From NCBI GenBank assembly GCA_949295935.1, contig CASFMW010000007.1, positions 1-36,000 on the forward strand: 36,000 bases of DNA, written 5' to 3'. The notes under the pieces were generated by a model. The model ran no database searches. It worked only from the letters and a program-made list of their open reading frames with translations, and was not told the origin of the DNA. How positions within the stretch are numbered: position 1 is the first letter of the stretch; each line of letters begins with the position of its first letter. The stretch is from an uncultured Pseudomonadota bacterium (GTDB lineage Bacteria; Pseudomonadota; Alphaproteobacteria; RF32; CAG-239). The translations under genes and the position numbers were made by a program. This document shows positions 1 through 8,601 of this stretch, piece by piece.

Positions 1-7
1 TTTATCA

Positions 8-70
8 AATAAAATTACAGAATTAACGAATAAGATAACAGAACAAACAAATAAAATCACGGAGATAGAA
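8..70 (+). repeat. three 21-bp heptad-encoding repeats
   Basis: Three consecutive 21-base units (8-28, 29-49, 50-70) encode NKITELT, NKITEQT and NKITEIE. They differ mostly at third positions and in the last residues. The period of exactly seven codons, with I and L or similar residues recurring, suggests a parallel coiled coil. The array may continue beyond the left edge. Confidence 0.75.
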
Positions 71-402
71 CAGAAGATAGTGGAACAAGAGCAAGAAAGT
101 TCATTAAAATCTTGTCAAATCGGACATCTGTTTAATTCAGATAAGAGCTGTTCAGTAACAGCACAATCAGGAAAAACGCCGATTGGCGTTGTGGTCTATG
201 TAGATGGAAAAGGCGGCGGACAAGCAATGGCCTTAGATTCGATAGGAAACTATGAATGGGGACCAACAAGTAATGATATCTCAAGTTTGCCGAATTATAC
301 CTCGGAAAAGGACGCATTTTTGGATTTGGATAGCTGTGGAAACACGGCAAAAATAGTTGCAGCAGGAAATAAGAGCAAATATCCGGCAGCCTGGGCGGCA
401 CA

Positions 403-422
403 TGAGTATAAATGAGTATAAA
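403..422 (+). repeat. 10-bp perfect tandem duplication causing a frameshift
   Basis: The unit TGAGTATAAA occurs at 403-412 and again at 413-422. The second copy supplies the in-frame TGA at 413-415. Deleting one copy joins HEYK directly to TEGTNAGDW in one frame. Confidence 0.9.
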
Positions 423-701
423 ACAGAAGGAACAAACGCGGGAGATTGGTGTTTACCGGCAGCAGGAATAATATTCTCAATTTATTACCACCAACAAGAA
501 GTTAATATGGGGTTAGCCTATGGATATGGGACAAAATTCACAACCAGAACCTACGCTTGGTCGTCGTCCGAGTTCAATAGTGGCGGCGCGTGGAACTCCT
601 ACTTTAGCAGCAGTTACGGTTTGGGCACCTACAGTAAGAATGACAGCAGCGAGGTCCGCCCCGTGCTTCCTTATTAGTCTCTTATTTCTTTTGAAAAAAA
701 T

Positions 702-726
702 AAAGCGGAGCACCCTGCTCCGCTTT
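702..726. terminator. bidirectional intrinsic terminator
   Basis: An 11-bp perfect stem (702-712 with 716-726, AAAGCGGAGCA and its complement) has a CCC loop. A-rich sequence lies before it and T-rich sequence after it, so it can end both the plus-strand gene stopping at 677 and the minus-strand gene stopping at 735. Confidence 0.85.
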
Positions 727-734
727 CTCATTCT

Positions 735-1604
735 TTACTTGTCTTTATACTGTCCGTTTTTCAAAAAATCAGGAAGCTCTTTAAGAGAAGATGCACCGGC
801 TGCTTTTTGATGTCCGCCGCCACCAAATTCCGCCGCAATTTTAGAAACATCAACATTATCTTTTGCCGTATAAAAAGACAAATTCCAACAGTTCTTTTTG
901 TTCATAAAGAAGTTAACCATAAAGTCAAAGGTATTAATATGCGGCAAAGAGTCGAAAAAAGCAGACTTTCCTTGCGGCATATTAGCACAAATACACTTCA
1001 ACCCTTTATAATGACTAGTAAAAGACATTCCGCGAACAAGACGATAATCTCTGATTTTTATCCAAGAGAGAATAGCCTCGCCTTTTGCCACAGTTTCTTC
1101 AATATTAAGTGTTCCGTTCAAAATATCATCCCAAACCGGCTCATCAGGGCGATTAACGCCTAAAGATTGGCAAGCAAATTCAAACGGCATAACTCTTGGG
1201 TCGCTCAAATCATAAATATCATTCATACCCAAAAGCTTCACCCCTTCCGGCAAAGGCTCTTTCGGATGAAAATATTCCCAAGTCAGCACAATCGCCGCCG
1301 TCCCCGAACGACGCAATCCTTTAATCGGTTCATATTCGCCATTTGCCAACATTTCTTCATATTCATTAATCACCGAGATATGATGATCAATCCAAGTAAC
1401 GTCTTTTTTCTCACTCAGCTCAAACATAAACTTTACCGGCAGAGAAATATCACATATCACGATTTTATCATGCTTATCAATCAATTCATAAGGAATTTCC
1501 ATATCATGATTCAGCCCAAAGAGCTCAGCCTCCGGATAAATTCTTTTAACGATTGCCGCTGACCCTTTCCCGTCATGATCAGCCACATGATAAATACAAA
1601 GCAT
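735..1604 (-). CDS. DHH/DHHA1 family phosphoesterase
   Basis: This 289-residue protein has the DHH-superfamily metal motifs in order: ADHDGKGSAA near residue 8, CDISLP near 51, the defining DHH in WIDHHIS near 72, and the DHHA1 substrate-binding motif FGGGGHQKAAGAS near 260. Relatives (NrnA-like oligoribonucleases, cyclic-dinucleotide phosphodiesterases, RecJ) hydrolyse phosphodiesters using Mn2+. The exact substrate cannot be told from sequence. There is no signal peptide or membrane segment, so it is probably cytosolic. An AGGTGAG ribosome site precedes the ATG. It is the last gene of the minus-strand run starting at rlpA, 24 bases after the MBL hydrolase gene, and ends just before the terminator at 702-726. 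Family is secure; function within it is open. Confidence 0.85.
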   Translation of the reverse strand: MLCIYHVADHDGKGSAAIVKRIYPEAELFGLNHDMEIPYELIDKHDKIVICDISLPVKFMFELSEKKDVTWIDHHISVINEYEEMLANGEYEPIKGLRRSGTAAIVLTWEYFHPKEPLPEGVKLLGMNDIYDLSDPRVMPFEFACQSLGVNRPDEPVWDDILNGTLNIEETVAKGEAILSWIKIRDYRLVRGMSFTSHYKGLKCICANMPQGKSAFFDSLPHINTFDFMVNFFMNKKNCWNLSFYTAKDNVDVSKIAAEFGGGGHQKAAGASSLKELPDFLKNGQYKDK

Positions 1605-1628
1605 TTCTCACCTCATAAACATAAATTA

Positions 1629-2417
1629 TTAAAACTCAATTTTCATACCATCATATGCCGGTTCAACATTATCCGCCGTTGCCTCATTTACTTCGTCATA
1701 ATCACATTCTGATGCCATATGATTAATCACGGCTTTTTCGGGTCTGATTTTTGCAATACAGTTGCGCACCTCATCAAGCCCTGCATGTTGAATTTGCCCC
1801 ATTGGCGTCGTCAACGGCAAAACCAAAAGCTTCGGGCGCCGTTTTATCATCTTATAAGCACTGTCTGCCAACCACTTAAAGTCTGCAATATGAACATATT
1901 CTCCGTCATTAAACACATATCCCAAACACTCGGAACAATGTTGTAAAAGCTTAATCGGCGTAATTTTAACCCCTTTGACATAAAAGGGATGATTCCCCTT
2001 AATTTTATTTGGAATCAAACTGGGCTTTTGAACAACATTTTTAACCTGATTGGGTTTTGAAATCAAATAACTGAAATTATGCTTAATATAAGAGATGGTC
2101 TTAGCACCACCATAAAAGTTCAAACTCGTTCCTGAGATCCTGTTTATCTCGCGCATATCATCAATACCATGCACATGATCGGCATGCGCATGCGTATATA
2201 AAACTGCATCTAAAGCCTTGATATTGTTAACAATAAGCTGTTCCCTGATATTAGGACAAGTGTCTATTAAAATCCGCACGCCATCAATTTCAACATAAGT
2301 AGACGTCCTCAGCCTAAAGTTTTTAGGATTATCAGGATTACAATGCCCCCAGCCAAGACACAAAGACGGCACCCCGGGCGCAGCCCCTGCCCCAAGAATA
2401 ATTACCTTTCCGCTCAT
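1629..2417 (-). CDS. PhnP-like metallo-beta-lactamase-fold hydrolase
   Basis: The 262-residue protein carries the MBL metal signature THAHADHVHGIDD around residues 76-88, a later metal Asp in HIADFKW and a His in INHMASE. The N-terminus reads GAGAAPGVPSL with C-x5-C and then NPKNFRLRTS, as in the PhnP branch (phosphoribosyl cyclic phosphodiesterase-like). No phosphonate genes are present, so the PhnP reaction should not be assumed. Its ATG overlaps the tatD stop by 4 bases (ATGA), implying translational coupling. In alphaproteobacteria this gene commonly follows tatD, as here, suggesting a conserved housekeeping role, perhaps in nucleotide or nucleic-acid turnover (inference). Confidence 0.85.
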   Translation of the reverse strand: MSGKVIILGAGAAPGVPSLCLGWGHCNPDNPKNFRLRTSTYVEIDGVRILIDTCPNIREQLIVNNIKALDAVLYTHAHADHVHGIDDMREINRISGTSLNFYGGAKTISYIKHNFSYLISKPNQVKNVVQKPSLIPNKIKGNHPFYVKGVKITPIKLLQHCSECLGYVFNDGEYVHIADFKWLADSAYKMIKRRPKLLVLPLTTPMGQIQHAGLDEVRNCIAKIRPEKAVINHMASECDYDEVNEATADNVEPAYDGMKIEF

Positions 2418-3211
2418 TTGAAGTCATATCTCCCTTTGTCACTGGCTTTTCTAAATAATTTATAAAAATTATCAGAAGTAATCTGTGCCAGTTTTTCAAA
2501 AGAAATATCTTTAATCTGAGCCAGCTTTTCTGCCGTATGAACCACAAAAGAAGATTCATTACGACGACCGCGCATCGGCACCGGAGACAAATAAGGCGCA
2601 TCAGTCTCAACCAACAACCGCTCTAACGGAACTTTTGCAAAAATATCACGAATATCGCCGGATTTATTAAAAGTAATCATACCCGAGGCCGAAAGATAAA
2701 ACCCGATTTCAAGCGCAAAATCTGCCAACTTCTGTGAAGAAGAAAAACAGTGTATCACACCGCTGAAACTTTTTTGTTTATAAGCCTTTGATAAAATCTC
2801 AATCATATCATCATCAGAATCGCGATTATGAATAATCAACGGCAAACCGGTTTCTTGGGCCGCAATAATCTGTTCGTTCAAAACTCTAAATTGATCTTCT
2901 TTGGGGCTATAATCATAATAATAATCAAGCCCGCATTCTCCAATAGCCACGACCTTTTTGTGATTTGTTTTAGCAACAAAATCTTCGGCCTTTATCTGCG
3001 GATATTCCGAAGCATTGTGCGGATGCACACCGACTGCGGTATAAATAAACGGATATTTCTCAGCCAACTTCAACTGATTATCAAGCGCATCAATATTATT
3101 TCCGGCATCAAGCATTGCCGTAACGCCGTTTTCTTTAGCGCGTTGAATCATATCATCAAAATCATCATCAAAATCATTAAAATCCAAATGACAGTGGCTG
3201 TCGACTAACAT
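2414..3211 (-). CDS. tatD: TatD family metal-dependent DNase/hydrolase
   Basis: The 265-residue protein starts with DSHCHLDF, the first metal site of the TatD amidohydrolase fold. It continues with VGVHPHNA, AIGECGLDYYYD (catalytic Glu), IIHNRDSDDD, GVIHCFSSS and LVETDAPYLSP. All positions expected of an active TatD enzyme are present and the length is normal. TatD proteins are cytosolic 3'-5' DNases or related hydrolases; Tat export itself is not their role. The gene lies between holB (9 bases upstream) and the MBL hydrolase (4-base overlap). Confidence 0.92.
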   Translation of the reverse strand: MLVDSHCHLDFNDFDDDFDDMIQRAKENGVTAMLDAGNNIDALDNQLKLAEKYPFIYTAVGVHPHNASEYPQIKAEDFVAKTNHKKVVAIGECGLDYYYDYSPKEDQFRVLNEQIIAAQETGLPLIIHNRDSDDDMIEILSKAYKQKSFSGVIHCFSSSQKLADFALEIGFYLSASGMITFNKSGDIRDIFAKVPLERLLVETDAPYLSPVPMRGRRNESSFVVHTAEKLAQIKDISFEKLAQITSDNFYKLFRKASDKGRYDFK

Positions 3212-3220
3212 ATTTTATCC

Positions 3221-4288
3221 TTAACTAAGTTTACAAAAATTATAAAGCACATTAATGAGGGTCTGCTTCTTGTCCATATTAATTCGCTCAACATTATCAA
3301 ACATTTTAAGCGTTTTGTCCCAAACTTCAAGCACATTTTCGGGCTGAGACGAAGACTTAAGCTTTTCTGCCATACATTTAAGAATAAGCTCCTGAGACAG
3401 ATAAAAACGCTCCTCACTTTCCAAAGCGCCATCACAAAAACGCAACAAATCATTAATTTTGAACTTTGCTCCGGCCGCCAACAAAAATGAAAGCTCGGAA
3501 TAAAGCCCCAAAGCGTCATTATCGGCATAAATTATCGCCTTACCGATACTTCCGGAACAAATTGATACCAACTGCTTTACTTGTGGTTCAGACAATGTTG
3601 GCCGATACCGACGCAACAAACTGGCAACCGTAATCTCATCAAGCGGCCGCAAATCAAGTTTTGAACAGCGAGATTTGATTGTCGCCAATAAGCGATTTGG
3701 ATTATGCGAAATCAAAATCATCATAGTTTTGTGCGGTGGCTCTTCCAAAATTTTCAAAATAGCATTTGCACTGGCGGAGTTCATATCGTCAACACTGTCC
3801 ACAATAACCACACGCCACCCGTCATTAGAGGCTCTTTTAGAAAGAAATTCGTTAATCAAACGCACATCATCAACTTTAATAAAAGATGATTTTTTCAATC
3901 CTGACATTTCATCAGCCGAAAGCGGTTCTCCATCTTTAATCGCTTTAAGAATTTTTTTTCTGTCAGTTTCAGTATAATCTCGAGACAACACTTTCAAATC
4001 AGGATGCGAATCACTAGCCACTAACCGAAACGCATCAGAACTTTCAGCCACATTAAGCGAGTTATAGCTATCCTTTTTGCACTCATCAGCCGCCAAGAGA
4101 AAACGCGCAAAACGATAAGCCAATGTTGCTTTACCGATTCCCTCTACGCCGGAAATAAGCCAAGAATTATGCAGTGAATTATTTTTCCAAGCATCGAGTA
4201 AAATTTTCTCAGCATACTCATGCCCCATCAACAGCGAATTAGCCTGAGGCAAAGGTTGAGTCGATATTTGCGAATTATCAGCTTCCAT
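3221..4288 (-). CDS. holB: DNA polymerase III delta' subunit
   Basis: The 355-residue protein is a clamp-loader AAA+ ATPase. The Walker A-type segment GVEGIGKATLAYRFARF lies at about residues 48-64, the sensor-like segment ILKILEEPPHKTMMILIS near 180 and IKSRCSKL near 205. It matches alphaproteobacterial delta' in length and order; the zinc-binding cysteines of the E. coli protein are not evident. As part of the clamp loader it would help load the beta clamp at the replication fork. It starts one base after the tmk stop, with no good ribosome site beyond AGAGG inside the tmk end, so translational coupling is likely. Confidence 0.88.
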   Translation of the reverse strand: MEADNSQISTQPLPQANSLLMGHEYAEKILLDAWKNNSLHNSWLISGVEGIGKATLAYRFARFLLAADECKKDSYNSLNVAESSDAFRLVASDSHPDLKVLSRDYTETDRKKILKAIKDGEPLSADEMSGLKKSSFIKVDDVRLINEFLSKRASNDGWRVVIVDSVDDMNSASANAILKILEEPPHKTMMILISHNPNRLLATIKSRCSKLDLRPLDEITVASLLRRYRPTLSEPQVKQLVSICSGSIGKAIIYADNDALGLYSELSFLLAAGAKFKINDLLRFCDGALESEERFYLSQELILKCMAEKLKSSSQPENVLEVWDKTLKMFDNVERINMDKKQTLINVLYNFCKLS

Positions 4289-4289
4289 A

Positions 4290-5033
4290 TCAGAGCTTAA
4301 ACCTCTCTTTTATGGTCTGAACAATATCAATATGAAGTTGCTCAATATTTTTATCAGCATTAAGAACAACAAAACGCTCCGGCTCCAGCTTAGCCATTTC
4401 CAAATAACCCTGACGCAAATTATTATGAAATTCCAAAGCGCGGCTTTCGTGCCGAGTTTCCTTAACTTGCATAGACAGTGATTTTTTTAGCGAGCGCTCC
4501 AATCCGATTTTGGGGTCCAAATCTAAAACGATAGTTAAATCCGGCTTAAAATCTCCAACTGCAATTTTATACAAATCATCAAGAAGTTCTCGACTAACAC
4601 GCTTTCCATACCCATAATATTGATAAGCCACGGTTGAATCGGCAAAACGATCACTTAACACCCAATTACCTTCATTCAGCGCCGGCCAAACTTTAGTTGT
4701 CAGATGAATCCTTCTGTCAGCATAATAAAGCAAAGCCTCTGCCACGGCATCAAATTTATCTTTATCGCCGGTCACCAACAAACTGCGCAACTCTTGCCCG
4801 ATTTCGGTTCCGCCGGGTTCTTTGGTCTGAATGTTATTAATCTGCATAGAGTGCAAATACTCAGACAACAACTTAATCTGTGTTGACTTACCCGTTCCTT
4901 CCCCACCTTCAAAGGTAATAAAATAAGCTTTTTTAGCAGGTTTCCGACATTCGGGAAACAGCTCAAGCTGAAACTCTTTATTATTTTCTGCAACCCCGTC
5001 AGGTGTAGCAACTTTCCCGCTTAAAGAAGGCAT
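4290..5033 (-). CDS. tmk: thymidylate kinase with an unusual N-terminal extension
   Basis: Tmk phosphorylates dTMP to dTDP. The P-loop FEGGEGTGKSTQIKLL is at about residues 41-56, the DR-x motif in VLSDRFADSTVAYQYYG near 128-144, and the thymidylate-kinase LDLDPKIGLERS near 170. The protein is 247 residues because about 38 residues precede the usual start. No ATG, GTG or TTG lies between the assigned ATG and the P-loop, so the extension is probably real. It contains QLELF at residues 22-26, resembling the QL-x-LF beta-clamp-binding pentapeptide. The start overlaps the dac stop by one base (TAATG), with GGAG just upstream. holB follows after one base. Confidence 0.92.
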   Translation of the reverse strand: MPSLSGKVATPDGVAENNKEFQLELFPECRKPAKKAYFITFEGGEGTGKSTQIKLLSEYLHSMQINNIQTKEPGGTEIGQELRSLLVTGDKDKFDAVAEALLYYADRRIHLTTKVWPALNEGNWVLSDRFADSTVAYQYYGYGKRVSRELLDDLYKIAVGDFKPDLTIVLDLDPKIGLERSLKKSLSMQVKETRHESRALEFHNNLRQGYLEMAKLEPERFVVLNADKNIEQLHIDIVQTIKERFKL

Positions 5034-6199
5034 TACTCAGCTCCGAAAAGTAAATATTTAAGATTTTCTTTTATACGGCCGAAAAATCCAACTTCCGGAA
5101 CATTTTGAACAGCCAAAAGCGGAACTTCGAAAGTCTCAAAATCAGGAATTTCTACTCTAACAACACCAAGCTTGTCACCTTTTTTGATAGGAGCAACCAC
5201 CGGAGAATTATAAACGGCAGTCATCTTCGTATCAAAAACTTTGCTTCTGGCAATTGTACGGATGACATTATCCTCAACTTCTGCCGCAACGCTCTCCTGT
5301 GTTCCAAACCAAACCGGAATTTCAGCAATCACCTGATTTTTATTAAGAATCTGATAATTGTCAAATTCTCTAAATCCCCAAGACATAAGCTTTTCAGCTT
5401 CTTCTGAGCGTTCTTTATTGCTCTTCATTCCGCTCATAACCTCAATCAAGCGTCGATCACCACGCTTAGCTGTTGCGGTCAAGCTAAAGCCAGCTTCTTC
5501 GGTATGACCTGTTTTCATACCATCAGCATTTGGCATAGAATAAAGCAACGGGTTGCGATTACCTTGTTTAATATTATTAAAAGTAAAATATTTTTCCGAA
5601 AAGATATGATAAAATTCTGGGAATTCTTGAATAATAGCCTTTGCTAACAGTGCCAAATCTTCCATCGACATTTTTTGATCTGGGTCAGGCAAACCTGTAG
5701 AATTTGCAAAAGAACTATTGTTCAACCCAAGTTGATGAGCTTTAACATTCATCTGCTGAGCAAAATCTTCTTCCGAACCGGCAATATTCTCTGCGGCCAC
5801 AATACAAGCATCATTGCCTGATTGAATCAAAATTCCTCTAAGAATATCTTCAACTCTTACTTTCTGACCGATTTTCAGAAACATAGTTGAACCACCACTG
5901 GCTGCTCCGCCTTTGCGCCAAGCATTCTCACTAACGGTAAAAGTATCTTCAAGCGACAAAGAACCATCTTTAAGCTTATCAAAAATAATATAAACAGTCA
6001 TCAATTTGCTCATCGAAGCCGGCGGCAACATCCGCTTATGATCTTTGGTATAAAGATATTGTCCTGTTGTATAATCCATAAGGATAGCGGCACGAGCTTT
6101 TGTTTCAATGGCATCAGCATAGTTTACAGCAGAGAAAAAAACAGCCCCAGCGAGAAGGCTGACCGATAAAGCAGATTTAAAATTCATAGCTTTCCTCAT
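5033..6199 (-). CDS. dacC: D-alanyl-D-alanine carboxypeptidase (penicillin-binding protein 5/6 type)
   Basis: This S11 peptidase trims the terminal D-Ala from periplasmic peptidoglycan stem peptides. The three active-site motifs are present: S-x-x-K in PASMSKLMT near residue 64, S-x-N in IQSGNDAC near 125, and KTG in DGMKTGHTEEAG near 228. A hydrophobic signal peptide ends near NYADA. The C-terminal domain ends in a short hydrophobic/amphipathic stretch (FGRIKENLKYLLFG), as expected for membrane association. Two starts are possible: ATG at 6199, and ATG at 6187 with a clear GAGGA five bases upstream, which gives a more compact signal peptide. It directly follows rlpA. The dacC/dacF label is by family only. 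Confidence 0.9.
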   Translation of the reverse strand: MRKAMNFKSALSVSLLAGAVFFSAVNYADAIETKARAAILMDYTTGQYLYTKDHKRMLPPASMSKLMTVYIIFDKLKDGSLSLEDTFTVSENAWRKGGAASGGSTMFLKIGQKVRVEDILRGILIQSGNDACIVAAENIAGSEEDFAQQMNVKAHQLGLNNSSFANSTGLPDPDQKMSMEDLALLAKAIIQEFPEFYHIFSEKYFTFNNIKQGNRNPLLYSMPNADGMKTGHTEEAGFSLTATAKRGDRRLIEVMSGMKSNKERSEEAEKLMSWGFREFDNYQILNKNQVIAEIPVWFGTQESVAAEVEDNVIRTIARSKVFDTKMTAVYNSPVVAPIKKGDKLGVVRVEIPDFETFEVPLLAVQNVPEVGFFGRIKENLKYLLFGAE

Positions 6200-7165
6200 T
6201 TAGTCCTTGACGATTCTTGTATCATTAAAACCATAATTATTCAGTTTATTGGCAGCATTAACAGCATCTTCCTGAGCATTATAAGGGCCTAAGCGAACCC
6301 GATAAAAAGTAGAACCGTTAATATTTGCAGCAGTTGTCTGTACTTCACCAAAGCTGGACAATCTCTTAGAAAGGCTCAAAGCTGAAGCTTGTTTAGAAAA
6401 CGCGCCAGCCTGAACATAAAACTTTTTTCCGCCGGCAGCGACCCGAGGCTTAGAAACAACAGCTGGTGCATCTGCTGATGCAATTTTAGTGGTTGAGCTG
6501 GCTGATTGTGTCACATTAGCACCTGCGCCGACCAAAACATTACGGTCAACATATTCCGGATTCATTTCTGACGGAGGCGGAACTTCAGAAGAAAAACTTT
6601 CATTTCGAGCACTATAAAGACCATAATTAGGCTCAAAATCCTGCTCCAACAATGCCTGCTTTAAAGCTAAACTTTCTTTAGGCAAAATCTCTACTCTGAC
6701 TTTAGCCGTTCCTTTGGTTTTAAACCCTAAGAGTTCAGCAGCGCGTTTCGAAACATCGATAATTCTGTTTTTAGCATATGGCCCACGGTCATTAACACGC
6801 AAAACCAAAGAACGCCCGTTTTCCAAATTTGTTACGCGAACAATAGATGGCAAAGGCAAAGTACGATGCGCAGCCGTTAAAGAATTCATATCATATTCTT
6901 CACCATTAGCCGTTGTCTTGGCATGAAAATCATCACCATACCATGATGCAACGCCCTCTTCGGAATAATTATAGTCTTCTTCCGGATAATACCACTGTCC
7001 CATAATCTGATAAGCATTACCAACTTTATAAGTTCCGCCGTTATCACGGATTGTTGCCGCCTGCGTATACGGAGACGCTTGCAAATCAACCTCTTTGGGC
7101 GACGAACAAGCCGACAACGCAGCCAAAGCGCAAAGACACATTAATTTAGGGTTCAATAATTTCAT
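6200..7165 (-). CDS. rlpA: septal ring lytic transglycosylase RlpA-like lipoprotein
   Basis: The start at 7165 is chosen over a longer frame because AGGTGA sits seven bases before this ATG and the result begins with a lipoprotein signal, MKLLNPKLMCLCALAALSAC, with a lipobox Cys. The double-psi beta-barrel follows: GVASWYGDDFHAKTTANGE, then NLENGRSLVLRVNDRGP, including the conserved R-V-N-D-R-G-P segment. A SPOR domain closes the protein (KKFYVQAGAFS, then FYRVRLGPY), which in this family binds denuded septal glycan. The likely role is cleaving denuded glycan strands or otherwise supporting cell separation. It is probably the first gene of the run rlpA-dac-tmk-holB-tatD-MBL-DHH. Confidence 0.9.
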   Translation of the reverse strand: MKLLNPKLMCLCALAALSACSSPKEVDLQASPYTQAATIRDNGGTYKVGNAYQIMGQWYYPEEDYNYSEEGVASWYGDDFHAKTTANGEEYDMNSLTAAHRTLPLPSIVRVTNLENGRSLVLRVNDRGPYAKNRIIDVSKRAAELLGFKTKGTAKVRVEILPKESLALKQALLEQDFEPNYGLYSARNESFSSEVPPPSEMNPEYVDRNVLVGAGANVTQSASSTTKIASADAPAVVSKPRVAAGGKKFYVQAGAFSKQASALSLSKRLSSFGEVQTTAANINGSTFYRVRLGPYNAQEDAVNAANKLNNYGFNDTRIVKD

Positions 7166-7180
7166 CAAATCACCTGTATT

Positions 7181-7210
7181 ATTATAAAAGCTAAAACAAA
7201 TTTTCTTCAA
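7181..7210 (-). promoter_or_regulatory. possible sigma-70 promoter before rlpA
   Basis: On the minus strand TTGAAG (7210-7205) and TATAAT (7186-7181) are separated by 18 bases. The predicted start would fall near the rlpA ribosome site, giving a very short leader, which lowers confidence. Confidence 0.35.
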
Positions 7211-7258
7211 TTTAGACTGTTTTTACCCATTCGTAAAGAGCGTTTTCACGTTTTACAA

Positions 7259-8536
7259 TTATTTTTTTTGCACTTTAGGAATAGGAACCGGAATTGCAAA
7301 GCCGATTTCTGGATTATACTTATTTATCTTCTGCAACAATTGATAATCCGGATACCCATCTTGAGGCATATTGGCTTTTTTCTGAACTTCTTTAATAGCC
7401 TCTCTTGTTTGAGACCCGAGTTTTCCATCTTTTTCAAGCTTAAACCATCCGAGTTTGTTTATAAAGTCTTGAATTTTCATAACATCATCAGTTTTAAGCC
7501 GCAGAGCCTGATGTTGCGCCAAAGGCTCCCATTTTTGCCCATTTTTAACATAATCAGAAAGGATGCTAACGGCCAAAGCATAATTTTCAGACCGATTCCA
7601 AGATAAAATGCGCTTAAAATTCTCACCAATCAGATAGGCACGCCCTTTTTTCCCTTCAGGGACAATGATTGATGCCTTCATCTCGGAAGGAAGTTTAAGC
7701 TTTTTGTTATCAACGGTTTTAACACCGATTTCGCGCCATTCACGAACGGTTTTAGTATTCTTTCGACCGGTTAAGGCATAGTCAAAATCCCACGGCAGAC
7801 TAACTTCACTTCCCCAAGGTTCATTAATATTCCATCCCAATTTTGAAAGATAATTAGCCGCTGACGCCGCAGCATCTTCAAACGAGTGCCAAACATCAAT
7901 TTTTCCATCAACGTTATAATCAATGGCATAAGCATTAAATGTTGAAGGCATAAACTGAAAATGCCCCATTGCACCGGCCCAAGACCCATCCATTTTTTTA
8001 TAATCTATTCCCCATTTATCAATCATCACTAAGGCTTGATAAAGTTGGTTTCTGAAAAACGTCGGCCGTCTTTTATCATAACTAAGCTGGGTCAAAACCT
8101 CAATCACGTTAAAATTACCGAATTGCTTGCCATAATTGCTTTCCATCCCCCAAAAGGCAACGATAAATTCAAACGGCACACCATAATTTTTTTCCATATC
8201 GTGAAACAAAGGATAAAGCTCGCGATACTTTTGTTGACCTTCTTTAACTTTTTTAGCCGATATCATACGATTGAGATAATCCGTTGAGGTCAAAACAAAT
8301 TCAATCTGCTTTCTGTCAATATCTACAACCTCAGGCTTCGGCTGATAATAATTCGGCGCAAAAACCGTTTCGACCGTTTGTTGGGCGATTCCTTTGCTAA
8401 GCATTTCTTTTTTCAGATTTTCAAGCCAAAGCTGATACTCTTGCGGCACAACAACTTCTTGAGCCATACCGGCAGAAACCGCCAGTATTTCTCCAATCAA
8501 AACTGCCACTGATGTATAAAGAATCCCCTTTTTCAC
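7259..8536 (-). CDS. MltB-type lytic murein transglycosylase with peptidoglycan-binding domain
   Basis: The 425-residue protein has a signal peptide (cleavage likely after AGMAQ), an SLT_2/MltB catalytic domain and a C-terminal PG_binding_1 domain (about residues 350-415; QDFINKLGW and GSQTREAIKEVQ). The catalytic Glu is in VAFWGMESNYGKQFG near residue 130, followed by the MltB-family segments SWAGAMGHFQFMPSTFNAYA and DVWHSFEDAAASAANYL. It would cleave glycan strands in the periplasm, leaving 1,6-anhydro ends. Translation starts at GTG, with GGGAG six bases upstream. It lies immediately upstream of rlpA, separated by about 90 bases. Confidence 0.9.
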   Translation of the reverse strand: MKKGILYTSVAVLIGEILAVSAGMAQEVVVPQEYQLWLENLKKEMLSKGIAQQTVETVFAPNYYQPKPEVVDIDRKQIEFVLTSTDYLNRMISAKKVKEGQQKYRELYPLFHDMEKNYGVPFEFIVAFWGMESNYGKQFGNFNVIEVLTQLSYDKRRPTFFRNQLYQALVMIDKWGIDYKKMDGSWAGAMGHFQFMPSTFNAYAIDYNVDGKIDVWHSFEDAAASAANYLSKLGWNINEPWGSEVSLPWDFDYALTGRKNTKTVREWREIGVKTVDNKKLKLPSEMKASIIVPEGKKGRAYLIGENFKRILSWNRSENYALAVSILSDYVKNGQKWEPLAQHQALRLKTDDVMKIQDFINKLGWFKLEKDGKLGSQTREAIKEVQKKANMPQDGYPDYQLLQKINKYNPEIGFAIPVPIPKVQKK

Positions 8537-8601
8537 AACAATCTCCCTATTTCAATAAGATAACTCAAATTTCTTTGAAAAAGGTTAATTAAAAAAATAT
8601 T

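Larger units (their letters stand above)
2..677 (+). pseudogene. 5'-partial surface/pilin-like protein gene, frameshifted
   Basis: The reading frame is already open at base 2, so the true start lies left of the window. It begins with heptads of the type NKITELT, then a Cys-containing globular part (VVYVDGKGGGQAMALDS) and stops at 413-415. The next frame continues without loss of similarity from EYKTEGTNAGDWCLPAAG to the end SSEVRPVLPY at 677. Removing one copy of a 10-base tandem repeat at 403-422 restores a single frame through the junction. The tail, with WCLPAAG, YAWSSSEF and EVRPVL, resembles C-terminal modules I associate with large paralogous secreted or pilin-like families (DUF1566/FISUMP-like), but this is recognition by eye. 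Function is unknown; surface exposure is inferred. It could be a true pseudogene, a phase-variable gene or an assembly error. Confidence 0.7.

Noticed and set aside
735..1604. Plus-strand frames at 807-1163 and 1167-1562
   Set aside because: Both are antisense to the DHH phosphoesterase gene and have no domain or start signal.
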